Assembly: GCF_002901445.1 (NCBI RefSeq)
Contig: NZ_PPPD01000003.1
Span: forward strand, 1-64,000
DNA from: Deinococcus koreensis
Lineage (GTDB): Bacteria > Deinococcota > Deinococci > Deinococcales > Deinococcaceae
DNA length: 64,000 nucleotides
Direction of reading: 5' to 3'
The notes below the pieces were generated by a model. The model ran no database searches. It was not told the origin of the DNA and saw only the letters and a program-made list of their open reading frames with translations. Position 1 is the first letter of the stretch; the number at the start of each line of letters is the position of its first letter. Both the position numbers and the translations under genes were made by a program. Positions 16,641 to 25,579 of the stretch are shown here, one piece after another.

Positions 16641-18122
16641 TCAGACCGGCCGGTTGACGCTGGGTTCGGCGGCGGGCAGGGTGAAGGAGAAGGTGCTGCC
16701 CTGACCGGGCACGCTCTTCGCCCACAGCCGGCCGCCATGCCGCTCGATCACGCGGCGGCACAGCGCCAGCCCCAGGCCGCTGCCCTCATGTACGTCCCGG
16801 CCCTGCAGGCGCTGGAACATCACAAAGATCCGCTCCAGATACTGCGTCTCCATGACCACGCCGTTGTCCGTCACGTCGATCCGCCAGCACGCTCCGTCCC
16901 GCGTGGCGCGCAGCTGTACCTCGGGGGGCACCCCGGGGCGCGTGAAGGTCAGCGCGTTCCCCAGCAGTTCGCCCAGCACCTGAGCGAGCTGGGCGGCGTC
17001 TCCCAGCACCACGGGCAGCGGGCCCTGCACCCGGATCGCGCGCTGCCCCGGCTCCCCCAGGCCAGGCCGCACCGCCGCCAGCACCCCGGAGAGCGCGACC
17101 GGCACCCGCTGGGGCACCCCGAGCTGGGTGTAGGTGTCCAGGCCGTCGATCAGCGTGCCCAGACGCCGGGCCGCGACCTCGACCTGCCCCAGGGCCATGA
17201 CGCCCCGGTCGTTCAGCCCGCCCGCGTGCCGGGTTCGCAGGATCTCGGTGAAGCTGCTGATGGCCCGCAGCGGCTCGCGCAGGTCGTGGCTGGCGGCGTG
17301 GGCGAAGCGCTCCAGGTCGCTCAGGGCGCGGCGCAGTTCCTCGTCCGAGCGCTGCAGCTCGGTGATGTCAGTGGCCACCCCCAGCACGCCGGACACCCGG
17401 CCCCCGGCGTCCTGCTGCGGGCTGAGCCGCACCTCGAAGGCTTTTTCCTCCCAGCGCAGCACCTCACGCATGGGCTCGCCCGCCAGGGCCCTGTCCAGCG
17501 CCGCGAGCGCCACCGGATTGCCGGCGTGTACCTCGAAGGCCGACTGGCCCAGCAGAGCCTGGGGGCTGACCCCGAGGCTGGACAGGCCCTGGCCGTCGAC
17601 GAAGGTGTGCCGTCCGTCGGTGTCCAGGGCGAAGAGGATCACCGGGGCGCCGCTGACCACCCCACGCAGCCGCGCCTCGGCCGTCTGAAGGGCCTGGGTG
17701 CGCTCGGCGACCTGGCGTTCCAGGGTCACGTTCAGCGCGGCCAGCCGCTCGGCGCGCTCCCGGGCGCGGCTGTGCAGCCGGCCTACCAGCACGGCGATGG
17801 CCGGGTAGGTCACGCCCAGGGGCCACAGCCGGTCGAGGTCGTCCTGGGAGAACCGCGGGGGCAGGAGCGCATCGGCGACGTTGTAGGCCGAATAGAGCCA
17901 GGCGAGGGCCGCGCCCGCGAGCCCGGCGCGCACGCCGCCGACAAAGGTCGTGGCCACCACGGCGAGGAAGAGGAAGCCGCCCGGATACGGCACGCGCAGG
18001 TCGGTGGCCTTCAGCAGCAGCAGCGCGGCGATGGTCAGGAGCGTGATGCCGATCCCTGGGCGCTCGCCGGGCCGCCAGCGCGGGGCTGCACGGAGCGTCT
18101 GGCGGGCGGTCTGGGCGCTCAT
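16641..18122 (-). CDS. Membrane PAS sensor histidine kinase
   Basis: 493 residues from ATG 18122, with GGAG 5 nt upstream. N-terminal membrane helices (GIGITLLTIAALLLLKAT to about residue 110) are followed by a coiled coil (RERAERLAALNVTLERQVAERTQ). A PAS domain (about 150-260) ends GVATDITELQRSDEE. The dimerisation domain has FAHAASHDLREPLRAISSF with His 279. The ATPase domain has an N box ELLGNALTF and GSGLGLALCRRVIERHGG. Its G1 motif, near residue 419, reads DNGVVM rather than DNGxG, which could weaken nucleotide binding. No response regulator adjoins it. It is convergent with the hydrolase. Confidence 0.9.
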   Translation of the reverse strand: MSAQTARQTLRAAPRWRPGERPGIGITLLTIAALLLLKATDLRVPYPGGFLFLAVVATTFVGGVRAGLAGAALAWLYSAYNVADALLPPRFSQDDLDRLWPLGVTYPAIAVLVGRLHSRARERAERLAALNVTLERQVAERTQALQTAEARLRGVVSGAPVILFALDTDGRHTFVDGQGLSSLGVSPQALLGQSAFEVHAGNPVALAALDRALAGEPMREVLRWEEKAFEVRLSPQQDAGGRVSGVLGVATDITELQRSDEELRRALSDLERFAHAASHDLREPLRAISSFTEILRTRHAGGLNDRGVMALGQVEVAARRLGTLIDGLDTYTQLGVPQRVPVALSGVLAAVRPGLGEPGQRAIRVQGPLPVVLGDAAQLAQVLGELLGNALTFTRPGVPPEVQLRATRDGACWRIDVTDNGVVMETQYLERIFVMFQRLQGRDVHEGSGLGLALCRRVIERHGGRLWAKSVPGQGSTFSFTLPAAEPSVNRPV

Positions 18123-18530
18123 GCGGGCTCCAGGGTAGCAGGGGCCGGACGAGATGGGCGGCCGGGTCAGTCCGTGCGTCAGGGCAACCGCAAGGTCAGT
18201 CAAGGTCAGCGAGGTGGTGATTCCGATCACGCTGCGGACGACCCCGCTGCTGTGCAGCTCTCCGACCTAGATCAACCTCTTTGACTTCGCGGTTGCCCTG
18301 GTTCATGCGTCTGGAAGCGGTCCGCCCCTTTGCCTGGGCCGATCCATACTTCTTCCCCAGTGGACGGCCAGCTATCGGTAACCAGAGCAACGTGAGTGCG
18401 AGCCGACTCAATTCCGACCTGGGCCGGAGCCCGAAGCGCCCGAAATCCTGGGCTGGGCTACAGACTCTATCGGAGACATAAAGAGCGCTGCAGGGAGCGT
18501 TCAGGCTGTGCTCGGTAGCATACGGCGCTG
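18123..18530. other. Intergenic region between divergent kinase genes
   Basis: About 400 bp between two histidine kinase genes transcribed away from each other. It holds both upstream regions. TAGCAT lies 9 nt before the start at 18531 but no matching -35 is seen. I see no gene or RNA that can be supported. Confidence 0.35.
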
Positions 18531-20276
18531 ATGCTGGACTTCCCCCTCTCGTCTGACCGCCTGTTTCCCGGCACCAGTGAACTGGCCGGGCTCATGCGCG
18601 GCCTGGACTGGTCGGCCACCGCGCTGGGCCCACCCGCCGGCTGGCCGGTCAGTCTGCGGACGATGGTCGGTGTGGTGCTCGGCAGCCCCTGGCCCATGAT
18701 CGTCCTCTGGGGCAGGGAACTCGTGCAGCTCTACAACGATCCCTACCGCGACCTGATGGGCGCCAAGCACCCGGCCGGACTCGGCCAGCCCACCCAGGAG
18801 TGCTGGCCGGAGGTCTGGGATTTCAACGCGCCGCTGTATGAGGGCGTGCAGGAACGCGGGGAGTCCTTCGAGTTCACCGATCAGCCCCTGGTGATCACCC
18901 GGCACGGCGTCGAGGAGACGGCCTACTTCACCCTCTGCTTCAGCCCCATCTACGATCAGGCCCGTGTAGGGGGCGTGCTGGTGGCCGTTCAGGAGACCAC
19001 GGCGCGCGTCCTGGCCGAGCGGAGCCTCTCGGAGAGCACCGAGCAGCTGCAGCGCCGCAGGGAGGAGGTGGAAATCCGCAATCAGGCGCTGGAAGCCTTC
19101 GCGCACCTGACCCGGGAGCTGAGCTTCGAGACCGACCGCCTGGCGCTGATCCAGCGGGCGCAACAGATCGTGCTGGGCCTGTTGCCGGCGGGTCACGCGC
19201 TCTACTACGAGATGGAACACGGCCGCTGGCGCTGCCGCTCGCAGGTCGGGGATCTGGGAGACGAGCGGCTGCAGGCGGTGGTGGACGGGGGGCTGGACTA
19301 CACGGCCGTGGACGTGCTGCGGCCGTTCACCACCCTGCAGGCGTGGTACCAGGATCAGCATCTGCCCGGCGGCGACACCCCGGCCGACGTGATTCGCCCT
19401 GTCGGCACCGCCGCCTCCATACCCGTGCTGGTGGGTGGACAGCCCATCGGGGTGTTCTGCGTGGGGCTGTTCGAGCAGCGCACGTGGACTTCGGTCGACC
19501 GGGCCGTGCTGGACACGGCGATGTTCAGCCTGACCCTGGCCCTGGAGCGGGCCAGCAGCGTGGCCCGGATCGCCGACGAGCGGCACAAGCTGGAGGTCGC
19601 CAACGAGGATCTGGAGGCCTTCGCCTACAGCGTCTCACACGACCTGCGAACTCCGATCCGGCATATCCAGGGCTTCAGCCAGATGCTCCGCAAGTCGCTC
19701 GGGAGCCGGCTGGACGACGCCTCGGGCCGCTACCTGCAGGTGATGGACGAATCGGCGGGCCGCATGAACTCGCTCATCGACGCCATGCTCGACCTCTCCC
19801 GCACCTCGCGCCAGCCCCTCGATCTGCAGCCAGTCGATCTGGAGGCGCTGGCGCACACCGTCCGGAGCGAGCTGGAGCCGGAGATGCAGGGCCGGCAGGT
19901 CGAGTGGTTCTTGGGGCCCCTGCCGCTGGTCAGCGGGGACGCCGATCTGCTGCGGCAGGTGCTGCTGAACCTGTTCTCGAACGCCCTGAAATATACGCGC
20001 AGCCGGGCCCTTACCCGGATCGAGGTGTGGGCCGACGAGCGGCCGGACAGCTGGGTGATCACCGTGCGGGACAACGGCGTGGGCTTCGACGAGCGCTACA
20101 AGTCCAGGCTGTTCGGGGTCTTCCAGCGCCTCCACCGGGAAGATGAGTTCGAGGGCACCGGGGTGGGTCTGGCGAACGTGCGGCGCATCATCCTCAGGCA
20201 TGGCGGCCGGGTGTCTGCCGAGAGCCGCCTGGGCGAGGGCGCGAGTTTCTGCTGCACCCTGCCGAAAGTCCACTGA
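18531..20276 (+). CDS. PAS-GAF sensor histidine kinase, phytochrome-like kinase core
   Basis: 581 residues. There is no membrane segment, so it is cytoplasmic. The N-terminal PAS domain (about 20-160) has LGPPAGWPVSLRTMVGVVLGSPWPMIVLWG and FFSPIYDQARVGGVLVAVQETT-like features, a PAS type common at the start of Deinococcus and Myxococcus kinases. A GAF-like domain (about 190-340) has SIPVLVGGQPIGVFCVGLFE. The kinase core has AYSVSHDLRTPIRHIQGFSQML (His 370), NLFSNALKYTR, DNGVGF and GTGVGLANVRRIILRHGG, the same type as bacteriophytochrome kinases. No chromophore-binding Cys/His signature was seen. The partner is unknown. The ribosome site is weak. Confidence 0.9.
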   Translation: MLDFPLSSDRLFPGTSELAGLMRGLDWSATALGPPAGWPVSLRTMVGVVLGSPWPMIVLWGRELVQLYNDPYRDLMGAKHPAGLGQPTQECWPEVWDFNAPLYEGVQERGESFEFTDQPLVITRHGVEETAYFTLCFSPIYDQARVGGVLVAVQETTARVLAERSLSESTEQLQRRREEVEIRNQALEAFAHLTRELSFETDRLALIQRAQQIVLGLLPAGHALYYEMEHGRWRCRSQVGDLGDERLQAVVDGGLDYTAVDVLRPFTTLQAWYQDQHLPGGDTPADVIRPVGTAASIPVLVGGQPIGVFCVGLFEQRTWTSVDRAVLDTAMFSLTLALERASSVARIADERHKLEVANEDLEAFAYSVSHDLRTPIRHIQGFSQMLRKSLGSRLDDASGRYLQVMDESAGRMNSLIDAMLDLSRTSRQPLDLQPVDLEALAHTVRSELEPEMQGRQVEWFLGPLPLVSGDADLLRQVLLNLFSNALKYTRSRALTRIEVWADERPDSWVITVRDNGVGFDERYKSRLFGVFQRLHREDEFEGTGVGLANVRRIILRHGGRVSAESRLGEGASFCCTLPKVH

Positions 20277-20992
20277 ATCGCCGCCGGGTCGTCGTCGAAC
20301 GGGCCTGGGGGTAAGCACGGGGAGACGGCCGCCGGGGGCGCTATCGATCCGACCCTCCGCCGCCGGGTGCCTCTCCGACCCGTGGCCTGCTTCGCGGAGA
20401 GTGCTGCTCGTCCGTGCGCTCCCGGGGTCATCGCACGGCTGAAGTGTCGGCCGCGGACGGCTGGCCTGTGGATGATCCCCTGGACTCCGCAGCCAGCTCT
20501 GCTTGAAGGGTTCCAGGAATGGCGTGCCAGCCGCCCTATTCCCTGCTTCCTCTTAAATCAATGGTGCGGACACTTCCGATGAACAGCAGGGAGCCGACTT
20601 GAAGCACTCCATCTGGAACGTCATGCCCGCTCACCCCCTCTGTTGCACAGCCCTGCGAGTCCCAACCTCCCCCTTAAGGGGGAGGGGTGAAACACACTGT
20701 CCAGATCGGCATTGAGGGGTGAGCGGTGCGGACAGTTTCCACACCATTGTTGAATGCAGTGCCCAGATGGGCGGACTCGCAGAGCTGCGGGGCACAGCCG
20801 TCGCCTGCTGCGCGGTCGCATTCACCACCTCCCCGACTGCGCGGTCGCCCGGCTTGCAGCCCTGGCCGGTCAGGACTTTCCCATGCTGGAGGCGTACAGT
20901 GATGGAACGTTCTCACTCCTCCGGGGGATTGGCATGACCGTGTCAGACAGCCCTTCTCAGGTGTCCTCTCCGCGTCTCGTCCGGGCGGCGCC
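20277..20992. other. Gene-poor region
   Basis: About 715 bp without a supportable gene. Frames here are short, Arg/Cys/Ser-rich and lack starts. Two related stretches with GTGCGGACA and CACCATTG blocks occur around 20556-20580 and 20724-20755 in partly inverted order and could be remains of a degraded element. A perfect palindrome is listed separately. Confidence 0.4.
20666..20685. repeat. Perfect 20-bp palindrome, REP-like
   Basis: CCTCCCCCTTAAGGGGGAGG is a perfect 20-bp palindrome inside the gene-poor region. Hairpins built on CCCTTAAGGG cores are a common form of repeated intergenic element in bacterial genomes. No second copy was seen in this window. Confidence 0.55.
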
Positions 20993-21463
20993 GTGAACGG
21001 CTGGCCGGTGGCCCTGACGCTCGGCGCGCTGGCGGTGGGATTTGCCCTGGGCCGCTCGGCCGCCCCGGCGAGCCCGAACGCGTCCAGTGCGAACGCTGCC
21101 AGCTCCGGCACTGCCCGGCCGGTCGCGGCGCTCTCCGCCGTGCTGCCGCCTTCTTCCGCGCAAGGGCAGGCCTCGCCCCAGGCGCCGGACGATCCCCGCG
21201 AACTCATTCCGGTGGTGCCCGGTTCGGGTGACCGCCCCGCTCCCGGATCACCGCAGCCCAGGCCGGGCGAAGGAGAGTGCACCGTGCTGATGTTCAGGGA
21301 TGGTCAGTTCTACCGAATGCAACCCGGCCCACCGCCTCCGGGCGGAACCCCGCGCAGCGGCGACGGCGAGGTGTTTCCGCTCCAGCCCCTGCAGCCGCCG
21401 CCCGGCCTGGGGACGCCCCTGCCGGACCAGCCCCCCTTCCCCGCGCCGGAACTGAGGAGCTGA
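20993..21463 (+). CDS. Membrane-anchored low-complexity protein preceding moxR
   Basis: 156 residues from GTG 20993. MNGWPVALTLGALAVGFALGRSAAP is one N-terminal membrane anchor or signal. The remainder is rich in Pro, Ala, Ser and Gly and probably disordered, apart from a short structured piece ECTVLMFRDGQFYRMQPGPP. The stop overlaps the MoxR start (TGATG), and the MoxR ribosome site GAGGAG lies in its last codons, so the two are coupled. The ribosome site of this gene itself is not evident. I do not recognise the family; context suggests a periplasmic or envelope accessory of the MoxR/VWA system. Confidence 0.6.
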   Translation: MNGWPVALTLGALAVGFALGRSAAPASPNASSANAASSGTARPVAALSAVLPPSSAQGQASPQAPDDPRELIPVVPGSGDRPAPGSPQPRPGEGECTVLMFRDGQFYRMQPGPPPPGGTPRSGDGEVFPLQPLQPPPGLGTPLPDQPPFPAPELRS

Positions 21464-22521
21464 TGACCACTCCCTCTCCCCTGACGCCCCTGCCCGCCGG
21501 GGCCGTCACCCAGGCGGCCTCACAGCTCAGGACGCTGCTGTTCGAGGTCAAGAAGGTCATCGTCGGGCAGGATCTGCTGCTGGAGCGGCTGCTGGTCGCC
21601 CTGCTCGCCCGGGGGCACGTGCTGGTCGAGGGCGTGCCCGGACTGGCCAAGACGCTGGCGATCCAGACGACCGCCCAGGCCATCGGGGCGCGCTTCCGGC
21701 GCATCCAGTTCACGCCGGATCTGGTGCCCGCGGACCTGATCGGCACGCGCATCTACAACCAGAAGACCGCCACCTTCGAGGTCGAACTCGGGCCGGTGTT
21801 CGCGAACCTGATCCTGGCCGACGAGATCAACCGGGCGCCGGCCAAGATCCAGTCGGCGCTGCTGGAGGCGATGCAGGAGCGTCAGGTCACCATCGGCACC
21901 CAGACCTTCGCCCTGCCCGACCCCTTCCTAGTGCTCGCCACGCAGAACCCCATTGAGTCCGAGGGCACCTACTTCCTGCCCGAGGCGCAGGTCGACCGCT
22001 TCATGTTCAAGGTGGTCGTCAGCTATCCGGGCTTCCACGAGGAGATGACCATCGTCGAGCGGGTCTCCCAGGCCCTGCCGGCGGTCACCGAGCAGCTGTC
22101 GGGCGACGGGTTGCGGGCGCTGCAGGGCCTGGCGGATCAGGTCTACGTGCACCCGTCGGTCACGGAGTACGCGGTCACCCTGGCGCGGGCCACGCGCACG
22201 CCGGGGGACGTCGGGCTGCCCGACCTTCAGCGCTCGGTCGCCTACGGAGCCAGCCCGCGCGCCAGCGTGAACCTGATCATGGGGGCCAAGGCGCTCGCCA
22301 TCGTGCGGGGGCGCGAGTACGCCCTGCCCGAGGACGTGCGCGACTTGGCGCCGGAGGTGCTGCGTCACCGCATCATCGCGTCCTATGAGGGGCTGGCGGA
22401 GGAGCTGAAGGTCGAGGAGATGGTCAGCCGGATCATCGCCGCCGTGCCCCTGCCACGCGTCCACCTGGGCGACCCGCACGGCTCGCCCCCGAACGGCCTG
22501 GTGCGGGATGACCTGGCTTAG
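21463..22521 (+). CDS. MoxR-family AAA+ ATPase
   Basis: 352 residues from ATG 21463, with GAGGAG upstream. Walker A GVPGLAKT (57-64), Walker B LILADEINRAPAKIQSALLEAMQERQVTIG, sensor LATQNPIESEGTYFLPEAQVDRFMFKV and a C-terminal lid with LPEDVRDLAPEVLRHRI are all present, so the ATPase should be active. MoxR proteins act as chaperones with VWA-domain partners, and this gene heads a set of one DUF58 and two VWA genes with overlapping ends. This is the classic MoxR/Bat-like arrangement tied to envelope stress tolerance in other bacteria. The client here is unknown. Confidence 0.95.
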   Translation: MTTPSPLTPLPAGAVTQAASQLRTLLFEVKKVIVGQDLLLERLLVALLARGHVLVEGVPGLAKTLAIQTTAQAIGARFRRIQFTPDLVPADLIGTRIYNQKTATFEVELGPVFANLILADEINRAPAKIQSALLEAMQERQVTIGTQTFALPDPFLVLATQNPIESEGTYFLPEAQVDRFMFKVVVSYPGFHEEMTIVERVSQALPAVTEQLSGDGLRALQGLADQVYVHPSVTEYAVTLARATRTPGDVGLPDLQRSVAYGASPRASVNLIMGAKALAIVRGREYALPEDVRDLAPEVLRHRIIASYEGLAEELKVEEMVSRIIAAVPLPRVHLGDPHGSPPNGLVRDDLA

Positions 22522-23527
22522 ACGCCGCCCCCGGCTGCCCGCGCCCCCGCGGCCCGCGGTACGGCCGCTGGCGGAACGACCCCCGGCCGAGCGGCACCGT
22601 ATGGAACTGCCGGCCGAGCTGCTGCGGCGCCTGGAATTCAAGGTGGTGCGCCGCCTGGACGGGTTCCTGTTCGGCGACTACCGGGGGGTGTTCTACGGCC
22701 CCAGCCTGGATCTGGCCGAGGTGCGCGAGTATCAGCCTGGCGACGAGGTGCGCCGCATCGACTGGAACGTCACGGCGCGCAGCGGCCGGCTGCACGTGCG
22801 GCAGTACCGCGAGGAACGCGAACTCACCACCTGGCTGCTGGTGGACACCTCGGCCTCCATGAACTTCGGCACCCGCCGCACGCTCAAGCGGGAGCTGGCG
22901 CGCGAATTCGCCGGAGTCGCGGCGCTGATCATCGCCCGCCACGGCGACCGGCTGGGGGCCATCACCTTCGGCGCGGCCGCCGGCATGGCGCCCCCCCGCC
23001 GGGGCCGCGCTCAGGCCCTGGCCGTCATGACCCTGCTGTCGCGCCCGGCCGCTCCGGAGCGTGCCGACACTGCTCCCCCAGAGACAGGGATCGCCACGCT
23101 GGAGGCCGCCCTGACCCGCGCCGGCCGGCTGCTGCGCCGCCGCTCGCTGGTGTTCGTGGTCTCGGACTTTCTGGACGCCGGGCCACGCGCGGAAGAGGGT
23201 CGCCCGGACGGCTGGGCGGGCGCCCTGGGGCGGCTGGCGCAGCGGCATGATGTGGTGGCCGTGCGGGTCTCCGACCCGGCCGAGAGGACGCTTCCCGACG
23301 TGGGCGGCCTGCGGGTGCGCGACCCGGAGACGGGTGAGGAACTCTGGCTGGACACCTCCAGCCCGGACGTGCGGGCCGCGCATGCCCGGCTGGTGGGCGA
23401 GCGAGACGTGGCGCTGCGCCGCGCCCTGCGGGCGGCGCAGGTGGATCTGCTCGACCTGGACACCGGGCGTGACCCGGTGGGGCCGCTGCTGCGCTTCGCG
23501 GCGGCGCGCCGGAGGCAGGTGCCGTGA
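22508..23527 (+). CDS. DUF58 (VWA-like) protein
   Basis: 339 residues; ATG 22508 lies 14 nt inside the end of moxR. The DUF58 core RRLDGFLFGDYRGVFYGPSLDLAEVREYQPGDEVRRIDWNVTARSGRLHVRQYREERE spans about residues 50-110, in shorter quoted parts GDYRGVFYG, YQPGDEVRRIDW and RQYREERE. It is followed by a VWA-like fold with the MIDAS-type DTSASMNFG (about 118) and VFVVSDFLD. Members of this family are routinely encoded next to MoxR. It has no signal peptide; a soluble cytoplasmic partner of MoxR is likely. Confidence 0.92.
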   Translation: MTWLRRRPRLPAPPRPAVRPLAERPPAERHRMELPAELLRRLEFKVVRRLDGFLFGDYRGVFYGPSLDLAEVREYQPGDEVRRIDWNVTARSGRLHVRQYREERELTTWLLVDTSASMNFGTRRTLKRELAREFAGVAALIIARHGDRLGAITFGAAAGMAPPRRGRAQALAVMTLLSRPAAPERADTAPPETGIATLEAALTRAGRLLRRRSLVFVVSDFLDAGPRAEEGRPDGWAGALGRLAQRHDVVAVRVSDPAERTLPDVGGLRVRDPETGEELWLDTSSPDVRAAHARLVGERDVALRRALRAAQVDLLDLDTGRDPVGPLLRFAAARRRQVP

Positions 23528-24528
23528 CCTTCGACCAGCCCGGGCTGCTGTGGCTGCTGCTGCTGCTGCCGCTAACGGTCGCAGCGCTGCTGCTTGGGGC
23601 CCGCGGGCGCCGGGGCCGGCGCGGCGCGTACGCCGACCCGCACTTGTTGGGCTCCGCACTCCCCAGCAGCGCGGCCGGGCGGCGCTGGCCGCTGGCCCTG
23701 CAGCTGGGGGCACTCTCCCTGCTGCTGCTGGCGGCGTCCCAGCCGGTCACGCCGGTTCGGCTGCCGCTCAATCAGGCCGCCGTGATGATCGCGCTGGACA
23801 CCTCGCGCTCCATGCTCGCCGACGACCTGCGCCCGACCCGGCTGGCCGCCGCCACCGCCGTGATCCAGCAGTTCCTGAAGCTGGCCCCGGCGTCCACCCG
23901 GATCGGCTTCCTGACCTTCTCCGACCGGGCGGCGGTGCTGGTGGCCCCCACCACGGATCGTCAGGCGGTGCTGGACGCCCTGGCCCGCGTCCGGCCGGCG
24001 CAGGCCACGTCGCTGGCGGGGGCGCTGGTGGGGGCCGTGCGGGCGCTGCCCGGCCGCGAGTCGGCCGTCGTTCCACCCGCGCTGGACGCCGTGCCGCCGG
24101 GGCCGCCGGCCGCCAGCGCCGCGCCCCCGGGCCCCTTCCCGCCCGGAGCCGTGCTGCTGCTCTCCGACGGCATCTCCAACCGGGGGGGCGATCCGCTGGT
24201 GGCGGCCCGCTTCGCCGGCACCCACCAGGTGAAGGTGCATACCGTGGCGCTGGGCCGCGAGGGCGGCGCGGTGAGCCAGATCCAGGGCCAGCTGGTCTTC
24301 GTGCCCTTCGACGGCCAGGGGCTGCGTCGCCTCTCGCAGCTCACCGGGGGCGAGTTCCTCGACGCCCCGGAGGCGGAGCCGCTGCGACAGCTCTTTCGCA
24401 ATCTGGGCACCGACATCCGCTGGACGCCCACCGATCTGCCCCTGGGGGGGCCGCTCGCCGGACTGGCCGCGGCGCTGCTGATCGTCGGGGGCGGCCTGGG
24501 CCTGCTGTGGTACCGGAGGGTGCCGTGA
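23524..24528 (+). CDS. VWA-domain membrane protein (BatA-like)
   Basis: 334 residues from GTG 23524, which overlaps the DUF58 stop by 4 nt; GGAGG lies 8 nt upstream. Two N-terminal membrane helices (about 7-27 and 55-75) and one at the C-terminus (about 305-328) flank a von Willebrand A domain with an intact MIDAS, ALDTSRSM (Asp-x-Ser-x-Ser), and VLLLSDGISNRGGDPL. A Pro/Ala-rich insert (about 185-210) precedes the second metal loop. The topology matches BatA/BatB proteins, whose VWA domain faces the periplasm or cytoplasm as an adhesion or assembly scaffold driven by MoxR. Confidence 0.9.
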   Translation: MTFDQPGLLWLLLLLPLTVAALLLGARGRRGRRGAYADPHLLGSALPSSAAGRRWPLALQLGALSLLLLAASQPVTPVRLPLNQAAVMIALDTSRSMLADDLRPTRLAAATAVIQQFLKLAPASTRIGFLTFSDRAAVLVAPTTDRQAVLDALARVRPAQATSLAGALVGAVRALPGRESAVVPPALDAVPPGPPAASAAPPGPFPPGAVLLLSDGISNRGGDPLVAARFAGTHQVKVHTVALGREGGAVSQIQGQLVFVPFDGQGLRRLSQLTGGEFLDAPEAEPLRQLFRNLGTDIRWTPTDLPLGGPLAGLAAALLIVGGGLGLLWYRRVP

Positions 24529-24550
24529 AGCCTTGCCGCCGGAGGAGGCC

Positions 24551-25501
24551 GTGAACTTCGCCTGGCCCTGGGCCCTGGCGTTGCTGGCGCTGCTGCCCCT
24601 GCTGGTCTGGCGATATCGGGCGGGGCTGCCCCGACCGGCGCGGGCCGCCGCCATCCACCCCGATCTGGCGCTGCTGGCCCGCGCCCAGGGCCGGCCGCGC
24701 CCGCTGCGGCGGCACCTGCCCGCCGCGCTGTACCTGGGCGCCGTGGGGCTGGCCCTGCTGGCCCTGGGCCGCCCGCAGGCCCCGTGGCCGCTGCCGGACA
24801 ACCGCACGGCGATCATGCTGGTGGTCGACGTGTCGCGGTCGATGGAGGCCCGCGACATCGAGCCCAGCCGCTTCGTGGCCGCCCAGCGTGCCGCCCGCAC
24901 CTTCGTGAAGTCCCTGCCCGCCGGCACCCGGGTGGGGCTGGCCTCCTTCGCCGGTTCGGCCCTGCTCAACGCCCCGCTGACCAGCCGCCACGCCACCGTG
25001 CTGGAGGCCATCGACGGGCTGTCGCTGGGCTACAGCACGGCCATCGGCGACGGCCTGCTCGAGGGTCTGAAGGCCTTGCCGGCCAGCGTGCCCGGCTCCC
25101 CCGGCGAGCGGCCCTCCGCCGCCATCGTGCTGCTCTCGGACGGCCGCAGCAACAACGGGGCCGATCCGCTGCAGGCCGCCGACCAGATCCGCAGGGCCGG
25201 GATCAAGGTCTATACCGTGGGGCTCGGCACGGAGCGCGGGTCGCTGCGGAGCAACCGCTGGAACACCTCCGGGCGCGGCTTCGACGAGACCACCCTGCGG
25301 CAGATCGCCACGACCACCGGCGGCCGCTATTACGAGGCGCGCTCGGCCGGCGAACTGAACACGGTCTACCAGCAGATGGGCCGCTCGCTGGCCTGGAGGG
25401 TCGAGCAGCGCGAGGTCTCCGGCCTGGTCGCGGCGCTGGCCGGGCTGCTGCTGCTGGGCAGCCTCGGCCTGTCGGAACGCTGGGCGCGTCGACTGCTGTA
25501 A
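24551..25501 (+). CDS. VWA-domain membrane protein (BatB-like)
   Basis: 316 residues from GTG 24551, with GGAGG 5 nt upstream; an earlier TTG at 24533 is less likely. It has the same plan as the preceding gene: helices at about 5-22 and 60-75, VWA with VVDVSRSMEARD (MIDAS Asp-x-Ser-x-Ser), VLLSDGRSNNGADPLQAA and YTVGLGTERG, and a C-terminal helix VAALAGLLLLGSLGL. It is a paralogue of its neighbour, the two forming a BatA/BatB-like pair. It ends the MoxR operon; the next gene starts 78 bp on behind its own weak signal. Confidence 0.9.
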   Translation: MNFAWPWALALLALLPLLVWRYRAGLPRPARAAAIHPDLALLARAQGRPRPLRRHLPAALYLGAVGLALLALGRPQAPWPLPDNRTAIMLVVDVSRSMEARDIEPSRFVAAQRAARTFVKSLPAGTRVGLASFAGSALLNAPLTSRHATVLEAIDGLSLGYSTAIGDGLLEGLKALPASVPGSPGERPSAAIVLLSDGRSNNGADPLQAADQIRRAGIKVYTVGLGTERGSLRSNRWNTSGRGFDETTLRQIATTTGGRYYEARSAGELNTVYQQMGRSLAWRVEQREVSGLVAALAGLLLLGSLGLSERWARRLL

Positions 25502-25579
25502 GCGGGCCAGGACTGCGGGAGGCCGGGACGACCACCGGCCCGCCACGCCACCGGCCACACGACACCGGCAATCGGTGGA

